NCBI GenBank assembly: GCA_035640455.1
Contig: DASQWB010000032.1
Location: 26,399 to 90,398, forward strand
Length of the DNA: 64,000 bases
Source of the DNA: AC-50 sp035640455
GTDB taxonomy: Bacteria; Actinomycetota; Thermoleophilia; Gaiellales; Gaiellaceae
Direction: 5' to 3'
Shown: piece after piece, positions 32,273 through 40,969 of the stretch
How positions within the stretch are numbered: position 1 is the first letter of the stretch
Layout of the letters: every line of letters begins with the position of its first letter
Made by a program: the position numbers and the translations under genes
Notes under the pieces: model-generated
The model's input: the letters and a program-made list of their open reading frames with translations, nothing else
The model's database searches: none
What the model was told of the DNA's origin: nothing

Positions 32273-33508
32273 ATGCTGCGGCGCTTCTTCAGGGTCCGTG
32301 TCGGGCGGCCACGCTTTCCCGAAGGCGAGGTCGTACCCTGGGGCGGGATCGCGTTCGTGGGCGCGACCTGCTCGCTTGCGCTGGGCCTCGTGCTCGCGTC
32401 GGCCGGGCACGCGTCGACTCGGCACTGGCAGGCGATCACCGTGCTCACGGTCCTGGCGGCCCTGACGCCGCTCTTCACCGTCTACGGGCCGGCGTTCACC
32501 GTCTACGACACCGCGTCGGTCTTCGTCGTCGCGGCCGCTCTGCTCGCCTCGCCCGTGGTGGCCGCGCTGGTGGGGCTCCCCGCCTGCCTCGTCGACGCGG
32601 TGCGGCGTCGCATCTCCGTCGTCTCGCTCGCGCACAACTCGGCCGCGCTCGCGCTCGCCGCCTTCACGACCTCGCTGCTGGCCCAAGCCTTGGCGGGGCT
32701 TCCGCCCGTGCCGCGGGCGCTCGTCCTGCTCGGCGCGATCGGTTGCTACGCCTGGATCATCACCGGCGCGGATGCCCTTTTCGGCTGCTTCGCCCGCGGC
32801 AGCTCGCGACCGCGGCTCCCCATGGCGGCCCTCGCCGCCGAGGCGGCTCTGGCCTCGATCGGCGTCGGCTTCGCCGCGCTCCTGGCGGAGGATCCTTGGC
32901 GGGCGCCGTTCGCGCTCGCGCCCGTGCTCTTCATCCATCGTCTCCAGCGCCTGCCGGCGCTCGAGGAGGAAGCGGCGACAGATGCGAAGACGGGCCTCCT
33001 CAACATGCGCTGCTTCGAGCGCGAGCTCGAGCGGCTCTGCACGGGCGGGCAGCTCGCGCGACCGCTGAGCCTGCTCGTGATCGACCTCGACCACCTACGC
33101 GAGATCAACAACCGCTTCGGCCATCTTGCCGGCGACGCCGTCATTCGTGCCGTCGCCCGACTCATCGACGGAGAGCTGCGTCCGGCCGATCGCGCGGCCC
33201 GGTTCGGCGGCGAGGAGTTCGTCGTCGCGATCCCCGAGATCGCTCCGGAGGACGCGGTCGCGGTTGCGGGCCGTCTGCGCGAGGCCGTCGCGTCGTCGCT
33301 CTTCAACGCGAACGATCCCCCGCTCACCTGCCGTGCGACCGTGTCGATCGGCGTCGCGCACGCACCGGGAGACGCGACGACGCCGCGCGAGCTGCTTCAC
33401 GCCGCCGACCTCGCCGTCCTCCAGGCGAAGCTGCTCGGGCGGAACCGCGTGGTCGAGCGGCGAGAGCTGGAGGCAGCGACGGCCGAACAGACGAGCGGCT
33501 CGGCCTAG
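32273..33508 (+). CDS. Membrane-anchored diguanylate cyclase (GGDEF)
   Basis: The 411-residue protein has an N-terminal membrane module of about six helices (residues ~25-225, ending ALAPVLFIHRLQRL). The GGDEF domain follows: TDAKTGLLNMRCFERELER, DLDHLREINNRFGHLAGD and the active-site GGEEF at 312-316. It should make cyclic di-GMP from GTP in response to a membrane or envelope cue. The usual RxxD inhibitory site is not obvious. Its stop TAG lies inside hairpin element E. Confidence 0.9.
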   Translation: MLRRFFRVRVGRPRFPEGEVVPWGGIAFVGATCSLALGLVLASAGHASTRHWQAITVLTVLAALTPLFTVYGPAFTVYDTASVFVVAAALLASPVVAALVGLPACLVDAVRRRISVVSLAHNSAALALAAFTTSLLAQALAGLPPVPRALVLLGAIGCYAWIITGADALFGCFARGSSRPRLPMAALAAEAALASIGVGFAALLAEDPWRAPFALAPVLFIHRLQRLPALEEEAATDAKTGLLNMRCFERELERLCTGGQLARPLSLLVIDLDHLREINNRFGHLAGDAVIRAVARLIDGELRPADRAARFGGEEFVVAIPEIAPEDAVAVAGRLREAVASSLFNANDPPLTCRATVSIGVAHAPGDATTPRELLHAADLAVLQAKLLGRNRVVERRELEAATAEQTSGSA

Positions 33509-33672
33509 GAGGGTCCGGCGAAACGGCCTTCGTCGGCCGGGCCGTGATGCTCGTTCCGAGGCAAGGACGCAGGGAGCGTCGATAGCAGCGCTATCGGCGC
33601 GACTGAGGACGCCGCATCGGGACGAGCAGCGCGGCGCGGACGGCACAAGGGTGTTTCGCCGGCCCCTCCTAG
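33505..33672. repeat. Long-hairpin element, copy E (168 bp)
   Basis: Ends CTAGGAGGGTCCGGCGAAAC and its near-exact mirror at 33653-33672 pair. Inside, gccgtgatgctcgttccg pairs with cgggacgagcagcgcggc (17 of 18 positions including wobbles). The centre holds ggacgcagggagcg, cgatagc/gctatcg and cgcgactgaggacgc. Relative to copy D several stem positions changed on both strands together. It separates the convergent GGDEF and M20 genes and includes the GGDEF stop codon. Confidence 0.8.
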
Positions 33673-33673
33673 C

Positions 33674-34918
33674 TCAGCCGGCTTCCACGACGCGGGCGAT
33701 CGTCTTCGTCGCCAGCGCGTCGAGCGCTCGCACCGAGAGCTCCAGGTGCTCCGGCTTCGTGTCCTCGAGCTTCGTGTGCGAGAGGCCGCGGAGCGACTGG
33801 ACGAAGAGCATCACGGTCGGCACCCCGGCGCGCGCGACCTCGGCCGCGTCGTGGAGCGGGCCGCTCGGCAGCCGGTGCGACTGGCCCGCCACCTCGCGCA
33901 CCGCCTCGTCCGCGAGCTCGATCAGCGCCTCGTCGAAGAGGATCGGCTCGATGTTCCAGATCCGCTCCCACTCGACGTCGATGTTCTCCTCTTGCGCGAA
34001 GCGCTTCGATGCGCGCTTCGCCTCGTCGAGCATCGCCGCGAGTTTCTCCGCGTCGAGGTGCCGCTGGTCGAGGAGGCACTCGGCGGTCTCGACGACCGAG
34101 GTGACGATGCCCGGCTTCGTGACCACGCCGCCCATCGTGCAGACCGCGCCGCCGCCCGTCCGCTTCGCGATCTCGCGGATCTCGAGCTCGAGCTTCGCGG
34201 CCCCCGCGAGCGCGTCGCGGCGCTTGTCCATCGGGGTCGATCCCGCGTGCGCGGCCTGGCCGCGGAAGGTGACCTGGTGGCGTTCGACGCCGAAGGTGCC
34301 GAGGACGACGCCGAGCGGCAGCTCCATCGACTCGAGCACCGGCCCTTGCTCGATGTGCAGCTCGAGGTAGGCCGCGGCGCCGTCGAGCTGGCGCCGGGCC
34401 TCCGTCGCGCGGTCGAGGACGACGCCGTGCCGGCCCACGACCTCCGGCAGCGCGTTCCCGTCGGCGTCGCGCCGCTCGCGCAGCTCGTCCTGGTCGGCCA
34501 TCGAGCCGGCCGCCGCGCTCGAGCCGAAGAGCGAGCGGCCGAAGCGCGCCCCCTCCTCGTCGGCCCAGTTCACGAGCCGGACCGTCGCCGCCGGTTGCCC
34601 CTCCTCCGCGAGCCGCCGCAGCACCTCCACGCCGGCCATGACGTTCAGCGCCCCGTCGAGCCAGCCGCCGTTCGGCACCGAGTCGATGTGCCCGCCGATC
34701 AGGACGGCCCGGTCGGAGTCGCCGTGCAGCGTCCACCACTGGTTCGCGGCCTCGTCCTCTGCGAGCTCCAGCGGCAGCCCGGAGAGCTTGTCGGTGAACC
34801 ACTCGCGGGCGCGTACCCATGTGTCCGTCCAGGCCACGCGCTGGGCGCCGTTCTCGTCGCTGGTCAGCTCCTGGAGCTCACGCAGCTCGGCCACGGTGCG
34901 CGACGGCGTGAGAGGCAC
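33674..34918 (-). CDS. M20-family carbamoylase (N-carbamoyl amino acid amidohydrolase/beta-ureidopropionase)
   Basis: The 414-residue protein shows the M20 hydantoinase/carbamoylase family features: GGHIDSVPNGGWLDGALNV (first metal His and bridging Asp), WADEEGARFGRSLFGS, AYLELHIEQGPVLES and GQAAHAGSTPMD. The family hydrolyses N-carbamoyl-amino acids to the amino acid, CO2 and NH3. With the hydantoinase 3.7 kb away it would supply the second hydrolytic step of reductive pyrimidine or hydantoin breakdown. It is divergent from the importer operon with only 28 bp between, so the two are probably coregulated. Confidence 0.9.
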   Translation of the reverse strand: MPLTPSRTVAELRELQELTSDENGAQRVAWTDTWVRAREWFTDKLSGLPLELAEDEAANQWWTLHGDSDRAVLIGGHIDSVPNGGWLDGALNVMAGVEVLRRLAEEGQPAATVRLVNWADEEGARFGRSLFGSSAAAGSMADQDELRERRDADGNALPEVVGRHGVVLDRATEARRQLDGAAAYLELHIEQGPVLESMELPLGVVLGTFGVERHQVTFRGQAAHAGSTPMDKRRDALAGAAKLELEIREIAKRTGGGAVCTMGGVVTKPGIVTSVVETAECLLDQRHLDAEKLAAMLDEAKRASKRFAQEENIDVEWERIWNIEPILFDEALIELADEAVREVAGQSHRLPSGPLHDAAEVARAGVPTVMLFVQSLRGLSHTKLEDTKPEHLELSVRALDALATKTIARVVEAG

Positions 34919-34946
34919 GGCGGGATCGTAAACGTGGTACGAAATA

Positions 34947-35834
34947 GTGGTGGCGACGGTCGCTCATGCTGGCCGGCTGCGGGTCGGGCGAGAGACCGCG
35001 TGGGCCGACGCCGTCAGGCGCGTCGCTCTGCTGCCGGTGGTGCTCGCCGTCCTCTGGGGGCTCTGGGAGGGCTACCGGGCCCTCTGGATCGAGACCGGCT
35101 GGACGTGGCCGTTCAGGGTCGACGACACGGCCATGCCGCACATCCACGCGATCCTCGCCCAGCTGTTCGAGCCGTCGAGGCTGAACGGCCCGACGCTCAT
35201 CCACGTCCTCTTCGACGCCGCGCTCTTCACGGCGAAGGAAGCGGCCGTCGGCTTCGCGATCGGCGCCTCGGTCGGCTTCCTGCTCGCCGTCGTCCTCGTC
35301 CACTCGCGACTCCTCGAACGAGGCCTCCTGCCCTACATCGTGGCCTCGCAGACGATCCCGCTCCTCGCGATCGCGCCGATGGTCGTCGTCGGGCTCGGCA
35401 GCAAAGGCGTGACGGGCTGGGTGTCGGTCTCGGTCACGGCCGCGTACCTCACCTTCTTCCCGGTCACGATCAACGCGCTGCGCGGGCTACAGTCGGCCGA
35501 CGCGCGGGCGCTCGAGCTGATGCGCTCGTACGCCGCAAATCGCCGCGCGATCCTCTGGAAGGTGCGCGTGCCGGCCTCCCTCCCCTACCTCTTCGCCGCG
35601 CTCAAGATCTCCGCGACCGCGAGCGTCGTCGGTGCGATCATCAGCGAGCTTCCCTCCGGGATCCAGGACGGACTCGGCGGCGCGATCCTCAACTTCAACC
35701 AGTACTACATCTCCGAGCCGAAGAACCTCTGGGCCACGAACCTCGTCGCCGCGCTGCTCGGGATCCTCTTCTTTCTCGCCGTCGTCGTCGCCGAGAAGCT
35801 CGTCGTCCGCCGCGCGCCGGAGCACGTCGCATGA
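34947..35834 (+). CDS. ABC transporter permease (NMT1/THI5-type importer), first of two
   Basis: The 295-residue permease has six hydrophobic helices and the BPD_transp_1 EAA-like loop (ALELMRSYAANRRAILWKVRVPASLPYLFAALK). It resembles SsuC/TauC/ThiX permeases. Its stop overlaps the ATG of the ATPase gene (ATGA). With the second permease, the ATPase and the binding protein it should import a pyrimidine- or hydantoin-like compound. This is inferred from the flanking hydantoinase and carbamoylase. Confidence 0.88.
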   Translation: MVATVAHAGRLRVGRETAWADAVRRVALLPVVLAVLWGLWEGYRALWIETGWTWPFRVDDTAMPHIHAILAQLFEPSRLNGPTLIHVLFDAALFTAKEAAVGFAIGASVGFLLAVVLVHSRLLERGLLPYIVASQTIPLLAIAPMVVVGLGSKGVTGWVSVSVTAAYLTFFPVTINALRGLQSADARALELMRSYAANRRAILWKVRVPASLPYLFAALKISATASVVGAIISELPSGIQDGLGGAILNFNQYYISEPKNLWATNLVAALLGILFFLAVVVAEKLVVRRAPEHVA

Positions 35835-36664
35835 GCTCCCCCGAGACCGTCGTCTCGCTGCGTGGCGTCGCCAAGACCTTCGCCAAAGGACAGGTCACCG
35901 CCCTTCACGCAATCGACCTCGAGGTTCGCCCGCGCGAGTTCGTCTCGTTGATCGGCCCGTCCGGCTGCGGCAAGTCGACGCTGCTCCGGATCGTCGGCGA
36001 CCTCATCGAGCCGACGAGCGGCGACGTGGTCGTGAACGGCAAGCCGGCGCACCGGGCGCGGCTCGACCGCGACTACGGGATCGTCTTCCAGGATCCGGTC
36101 CTCTACGACTGGCGGACGGTCTCGAAGAACGTCGCGCTGCCGCTCGAGATGCTCGGCTGGAGCCGCAGGCGCCGGAGCGAGCGCGTGCGGGAGATGATGG
36201 AGCTCGTCGAGCTGACGGGGTTCGAGAACCACCACCCGTGGCAGCTCTCGGGCGGGATGCAGCAGCGTGTGTCGATCGCACGCGCGCTCTCCTTCTCGCC
36301 CGCCCTCCTGCTCATGGACGAGCCGTTCGGGGCGCTCGACGAGATGACCCGCGAGCGCCTGAACATGGAGCTGCTGCGCATCTGGGAGGCGAGCGGCGCC
36401 ACGGTGATCTTCGTCACGCACTCGATCCCCGAAGCCGTCTTCCTCTCGACGCGAGTCGTCGTCATGTCGGCGCGGCCGGGACGCATCTCCGGCATCGTCG
36501 AGGTCGACCTTCCGTACCCCCGCACCGCGCACACACGCGAGGAGCCGCGCTTCTTCGAGCTCGTCACCGAGGTCCGCGAGGGGCTCGCCGCCGGCCGCCT
36601 GCCGGTCGACGAGGAGGCCCAGGCCGAGGAGGAGCTCCTGATCGTCGAGGAGGAATCCGGCTGA
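35831..36664 (+). CDS. ABC transporter ATP-binding protein (SsuB/TauB/ThiZ type)
   Basis: The 277-residue ATPase has Walker A GPSGCGKST, Q-loop FQDPVLYDW, signature LSGGMQQRVSIARAL, Walker B LLLMDEPFGALDE and the H-loop VTHSIPEAVFL. It starts at ATG 35831 overlapping the permease stop. A Glu-rich C-terminal tail contains the GGAGGA that appears to serve as ribosome-binding site for the next gene. Confidence 0.93.
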   Translation: MSSPETVVSLRGVAKTFAKGQVTALHAIDLEVRPREFVSLIGPSGCGKSTLLRIVGDLIEPTSGDVVVNGKPAHRARLDRDYGIVFQDPVLYDWRTVSKNVALPLEMLGWSRRRRSERVREMMELVELTGFENHHPWQLSGGMQQRVSIARALSFSPALLLMDEPFGALDEMTRERLNMELLRIWEASGATVIFVTHSIPEAVFLSTRVVVMSARPGRISGIVEVDLPYPRTAHTREEPRFFELVTEVREGLAAGRLPVDEEAQAEEELLIVEEESG

Positions 36665-37488
36665 CGACGCTCGCCGAGCCGGTCCCGCGCGGGACGCTCG
36701 TCCGCGGCATCGGCCGCCGGACGCGCGACTGGGTTCCGGCGCTCGTCGTCTTCGGCCTCGGCATCGCCGCGTGGCAGTGGCTCCTGCCCGCGCTCGGCGT
36801 GCAGAAGTTCCTGCTCCCGAGGTTCTCCGATGTCGCGACGACGTTCTGGGACGACCGGGCCCAGCTCTGGAGCGAGGGCTGGTTCACCTTCAAGGAGGCG
36901 CTCGGCGGCTTCGGCATGGGGTGCGGCCTCGCCGTCCTCGTCGCGCTCGTGCTCGCCCGCTGGCGGCCGCTCGGAGCGGCCGTGATGCCGTATGCGGTTG
37001 CCGCCAACGCCGTGCCGATCATCGCGTTCGCTCCGATCACGAACAACTGGTTCGGCGCGCTGAACCCACACTCGAAGATGGTGATCGCCGGAATCCTCTG
37101 CTTCTTCCCGGTGCTCGTGAACACCCTCCGCGGGCTCACCTCGGTCCATCCGTCGGCGATCGAGCTGATGCACTCGTACGCGGCCGGCCACGTCGAGATC
37201 TTCCGGCGCGTGCGCATCCCGAGCTCGCTGCCGTACCTCTTCACAGGCTTGAAGGTGGCGAGCGTCCTTGCCATGATCGGCGCGATCGTTGGGGATTTCT
37301 TCGGCGGTTCGGCTGAGACGCTCGGGGTGCAGATCTACAGCTCGACGCAGATCTTCGAGTTCGAGAAGGCTTGGGCGGCGATCATGGTCGCGAGCATCCT
37401 CGGCATCGCCTTCTACGGAGCGGTTGCCCTCGCGGAGCGGCTCGCGCTGAGACAGCACCCGTCGACGAGTGCCGGGCGACAGGAATAG
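36661..37488 (+). CDS. ABC transporter permease, second of two (apparent CTG start)
   Basis: The ~275-residue permease has about six helices and the loop AIELMHSYAAGHVEIFRRVRIPSSLPYLFTGLK. The first codon that fits is CTG 36661, overlapping the ATPase stop as CTGA, with GGAGGA 6 bp upstream. The frame has no ATG, GTG or TTG nearby upstream, and the next GTG would remove the first helix. Together with the other permease it forms a heterodimeric channel. Confidence 0.85.
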   Translation: MTTLAEPVPRGTLVRGIGRRTRDWVPALVVFGLGIAAWQWLLPALGVQKFLLPRFSDVATTFWDDRAQLWSEGWFTFKEALGGFGMGCGLAVLVALVLARWRPLGAAVMPYAVAANAVPIIAFAPITNNWFGALNPHSKMVIAGILCFFPVLVNTLRGLTSVHPSAIELMHSYAAGHVEIFRRVRIPSSLPYLFTGLKVASVLAMIGAIVGDFFGGSAETLGVQIYSSTQIFEFEKAWAAIMVASILGIAFYGAVALAERLALRQHPSTSAGRQE

Positions 37489-37511
37489 GCCGGGCGGAGG
37501 GAGGTCGGTAG

Positions 37512-38633
37512 ATGAAGGTACGGAAGCGCTACGTGTTGGCAGGACTGGTGCTTGCAGGCGCCGTCGCCGCGGCGGCGCTCGGCGTGGCCAGCTCGAGCGG
37601 AGGCGGCAAGCGCGCCACGAAGGACAAGGTCACGCTCCAGCTCAAGTGGGTGACGCAGGCGCAGTTCGCGGGCTACTACGCGGCGAAGGCGAAGGGCTAC
37701 TACGCGAAGCAGGGCCTCGACGTCAACCTCAAGGTCGGCGGACCGAACATCACGCCCGAGGTCGTCGTCGCGAGCGGGCAGGCTCAGTTCGGGATCGACT
37801 GGCAGGGCAGCCTGCTCTCGACGCGCGACAAGGGCGGCAAGATCATCAACATCGGCCAGGTCTACACCCGGAGCGGCACGACGGAGCTGACCTGGAAGGA
37901 CACCGGGCTGAACAGCTTCTGCAAGCTGCGACGCAAGAAGGTCGGCGTGTGGATCGGCGGCAACGAGTTCGAGCAGTACGCCGCGCTGCGGAAGTGCGGG
38001 ATCGACCCGAACAACAAGGGCCAGGTCACGATCTTCGCGCAGCCGTTCGACATGCAGGCCTTCCTCAACCGGCAGATCGACGCCGCCTCGGCGATGACGT
38101 ACAACGAGCTCGCGCAGGTGCTCGAGACGAAGAACCCGAAGACCGGGAAGCTCTACCGGCTCAAGGAGCTGAACGTCTTCAAGTACGAGAAGCTCGGGAC
38201 GGGGATGCTGCAAGACGCCGTCTTCGTCCGCGACAGCTGGATCAAGGACAAGAAGAACCAGGACATCGCTCGCCGGTTCCTCCAGGCCTCGTTCCAGGGC
38301 TGGATCTACTGCCGTGACCACTACAGGGCGTGCGTGAACATCGTGCTCGCGAACGGCCCGACCCTCGGCCGCGGCCACCAGACCTGGCAGATGAACGAGG
38401 TGAACAAGCTCATCTGGCCGGCGAAGCTCGGCATCGGCGTGATCAGCCCCGCCGCCGCGAGGCGGACCGTGGCCGTCGCGCGGCAGGGCAAGCTGATCAC
38501 GAAGGCGCCCACGACCTGGTACCGCGCCGACCTCGCGAAGAAGGCGGTCGCGAACCTGAAGCGGCAGGGGCTCGACGTGTACGGCAAGCGCTGGAAGCCG
38601 GCTGTCGTCCACGTGACGCCCGGGGGGAAGTAG
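37512..38633 (+). CDS. NMT1/THI5-like ABC substrate-binding protein
   Basis: A signal peptide (RYVLAGLVLAGAVAAAALGVA) precedes the NMT1 domain: VTLQLKWVTQAQFAGYYAAKAKGYYAKQGLDVNLK, then ASGQAQFGIDWQGSLLSTRD. Relatives bind pyrimidines (thiamin precursors), riboflavin, sulfonates or nitriles. There is no lipobox, so anchoring is unclear; the signal may remain as a membrane anchor. GGAGGGAGG precedes the ATG. The genes before and after favour a pyrimidine or hydantoin ligand. Confidence 0.88.
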   Translation: MKVRKRYVLAGLVLAGAVAAAALGVASSSGGGKRATKDKVTLQLKWVTQAQFAGYYAAKAKGYYAKQGLDVNLKVGGPNITPEVVVASGQAQFGIDWQGSLLSTRDKGGKIINIGQVYTRSGTTELTWKDTGLNSFCKLRRKKVGVWIGGNEFEQYAALRKCGIDPNNKGQVTIFAQPFDMQAFLNRQIDAASAMTYNELAQVLETKNPKTGKLYRLKELNVFKYEKLGTGMLQDAVFVRDSWIKDKKNQDIARRFLQASFQGWIYCRDHYRACVNIVLANGPTLGRGHQTWQMNEVNKLIWPAKLGIGVISPAAARRTVAVARQGKLITKAPTTWYRADLAKKAVANLKRQGLDVYGKRWKPAVVHVTPGGK

Positions 38634-38663
38634 CAAGACCGAGACCGAGAAGGGAGATCCGCC

Positions 38664-40079
38664 ATGTCCGTTCTGATCAAAGGCGGCCGAGTCCTGACCG
38701 CCGCCGACGACTACGTCGCCGATGTCTACGTCGAGGGCGAGCGGATCTCCCTGATCGGGGAGTCGCTCGACGTGCACGCCGACCGGGTCGTCGACGCGTC
38801 CGGGAAGTACGTGCTGCCGGGCTGCGTCGACCCGCACACCCATCTCGACATGCCCTTCGGAGGCACCGTCACGATCGACGATGTCGAGTCGGGCCAGCGG
38901 GCGGCCGCGGCCGGCGGCACGACCTGCCACGTCGACTTCGTCATCCAGCCGAAGGGCGCCACGTTCGCCGACGCGCTCGAGGAGTGGCGCGGGAAGGCGA
39001 ACGGCAAGCAGGTGATCGACATGGGCTACCACATGGCCGTCACCGACCTGAAGGAGGGCGGCACGCTCGAGGAGCTCGCCGGCCTGCCCGACCAGGGCGT
39101 CACCTCGTACAAGCTGTTCATGGCCTACAAGGGCGCGCTCATGGTCGACGACGAGACGCTCTTCCGCACGATGGAGGTCGCGGCCGAGACCGGCGCGCTC
39201 GTCATGGTGCACGCGGAGAACGGCGACGCCATCGACGTGCTCGTGAAGCAGGCGCTCGCCGAGGGGAAGACCGACCCGATCTGGCACGCGCGGACACGTC
39301 CTCCCGAGACGGAGGGCGAGGCGACGAACCGCGCGATTCAGCTCGCCCGCGTCGCCGGCTGCGCGCTCTACGTCGTCCACGTCTCGTGCCAGGAGGCGGT
39401 CGAGCCGATCCAGCTCGCCCGCGAGAAGGGCTGGAACGTGCACGGCGAGACGTGCACGCAGTACTTCTTCGTCGACGAGACGTTCCTCGAGCGGCCGAGC
39501 TTCGAGGGCGCGAAGTACGTCTACACGCCGCCGCCGCGGGCAAAGGCGAACCAGGACGTGCTCTGGAACGCCGTGCGCACCGACACGCTGAGTGTCATCT
39601 CGACCGACCACTGCGCCTTCCTCTGGGACGGCCAGAAGACGCTCGGCCGCGACGACTTCTCGAAGATCCCGAACGGCGGGCCGGGCCTCGAGAACCGGCT
39701 GCACATGATCCACGAGTTCGGCGTCCGCGCCGGCCGGATCTCGCTCAACCGCATGGTCGAGCTCCTCTGCACGAACCCGGCGAAGCTCTTCGGGCTCTAC
39801 CCGCGCAAGGGCACGATCGCGGTCGGCTCCGACGCCGACGTCGTCGTCTTCGACCCCGAAAAGCGGCACACGATCACGGCCGCGAGCCAGTACTCGAAGA
39901 CGGACTACAACCTCTACGAGGGAACGGAGGTGACGGGCGCGCCGGAACTCGTGCTGTTGCGCGGCAACGTCCTCTTCGAGGGCGACGAGGTCGTCGCGCA
40001 GCCGGGGATCGGGCAGTTCGTCGAGCGGGCGCGCTTCGGCGAGGAGCTGCGGCCCGCACGGCCGGCGATGACGGCCTGA
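38664..40079 (+). CDS. hydA: Dihydropyrimidinase / D-hydantoinase
   Basis: The 471-residue amidohydrolase has the metal motif HTH (His58, His60), the carbamylated Lys150 in TSYKLFMAYKG, HAENGDAID, CALYVVHVSC, and the late Asp in SVISTDHCAF. These match cyclic-imide hydrolases, which open dihydrouracil, dihydrothymine or 5-substituted hydantoins to N-carbamoyl amino acids. The product is the substrate of the M20 carbamoylase. It is cotranscribed with the ABC importer (30-bp gap, RBS AGAAGGGAG). The hydantoinase versus dihydropyrimidinase preference cannot be read from sequence. Confidence 0.93.
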   Translation: MSVLIKGGRVLTAADDYVADVYVEGERISLIGESLDVHADRVVDASGKYVLPGCVDPHTHLDMPFGGTVTIDDVESGQRAAAAGGTTCHVDFVIQPKGATFADALEEWRGKANGKQVIDMGYHMAVTDLKEGGTLEELAGLPDQGVTSYKLFMAYKGALMVDDETLFRTMEVAAETGALVMVHAENGDAIDVLVKQALAEGKTDPIWHARTRPPETEGEATNRAIQLARVAGCALYVVHVSCQEAVEPIQLAREKGWNVHGETCTQYFFVDETFLERPSFEGAKYVYTPPPRAKANQDVLWNAVRTDTLSVISTDHCAFLWDGQKTLGRDDFSKIPNGGPGLENRLHMIHEFGVRAGRISLNRMVELLCTNPAKLFGLYPRKGTIAVGSDADVVVFDPEKRHTITAASQYSKTDYNLYEGTEVTGAPELVLLRGNVLFEGDEVVAQPGIGQFVERARFGEELRPARPAMTA

Positions 40080-40966
40080 CGCCGCTCCGGATCGGGCTCG
40101 TCGGTTGCGGGCGCATCGCCGAGCGCGGTTGGATTCCCGCGCTCGAACGAAGCGTGGCCGCGCGGCTCGCGGCGGTGGCCGATGTCGACCCGGCGCGCTG
40201 CGCGGCGGTCGCACCGGACGTCCCGGCGTACGAGGACGCTGACGCGCTCGTCGCGGCCGGCGGCGTCGACGCGGTCGTCGTCGCGACACCGGTCGACGCG
40301 CATCTCGCCGATGCGCGGGCGGCGGCCGCCGCGGGGCTGCCGACCCTCGTCGAGAAGCCGCCGGCGCGGGACGCCGCCGAGGCGCGAGCCCTCGCCGACC
40401 TCGACCCGCCGCCCTGGATCGGCTTCAACCGGCGCTTCGACCCAGCGCTCCGCCGTCCCCACGCCGAGGGGCGCCTGGACCTGCGGCTCGCCCTGCATTA
40501 CCGGCGCGCCTCGTGGCGGCCCCTCCAGGTCTTCGATGAGGCGCTGCTCGACCTCGGCCCGCACACCGTCGATCTCGCGCGGTGGTTCGCTCGCTCGCCG
40601 GTCCGGCGGGTTCGGACAGACGTCCTTACCCCCGCTCGGTGCGAGCTCGAGCTCGAGCTCGAGACCGGCCGCGCCGTACTCTCGTGCGCAAGCGACCGCG
40701 TGTTCCGCGAGGTCGTCGACGTCCGCGCGGCCGGGTCCTCGGTCGTGCGTGTCACCCGCGGCGGCCTGCGAGCGGCGGTGCTCGCGCGACTTCGGCTCGC
40801 CGACGAGCACGTCCTCGTCGACTCGCTCGCTGCGGAGCTCGAGGCCTTCCGCGGCGCCGTCCGCGGGAACGGCGACGGGGCGCTCGCGACGGCCGCGGAC
40901 GGCGTCGCAGCGATGGAGGCGATTGACGCGGCTCGGCGCTCCGCCGGCGCGTGGGTCGACGTCTGA
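40076..40966 (+). CDS. Gfo/Idh/MocA-like NAD(P) oxidoreductase (apparent CTG start)
   Basis: The protein opens LTPLRIGLVGCGRIAERG, the Rossmann GxGxxA fingerprint. It continues DAVVVATPVDAHLADARAAAAAGLPTLVEKPPA, with the catalytic EKP motif of the family, and GFNRRFDPAL. The C-terminal alpha/beta domain is present but short (total ~296 residues). The only suitable start is CTG 40076 overlapping the hydantoinase stop as CTGA. The substrate is probably a sugar or inositol derivative; a link to pyrimidine use is not evident. Confidence 0.8.
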   Translation: MTPLRIGLVGCGRIAERGWIPALERSVAARLAAVADVDPARCAAVAPDVPAYEDADALVAAGGVDAVVVATPVDAHLADARAAAAAGLPTLVEKPPARDAAEARALADLDPPPWIGFNRRFDPALRRPHAEGRLDLRLALHYRRASWRPLQVFDEALLDLGPHTVDLARWFARSPVRRVRTDVLTPARCELELELETGRAVLSCASDRVFREVVDVRAAGSSVVRVTRGGLRAAVLARLRLADEHVLVDSLAAELEAFRGAVRGNGDGALATAADGVAAMEAIDAARRSAGAWVDV

Positions 40967-40969
40967 CCC

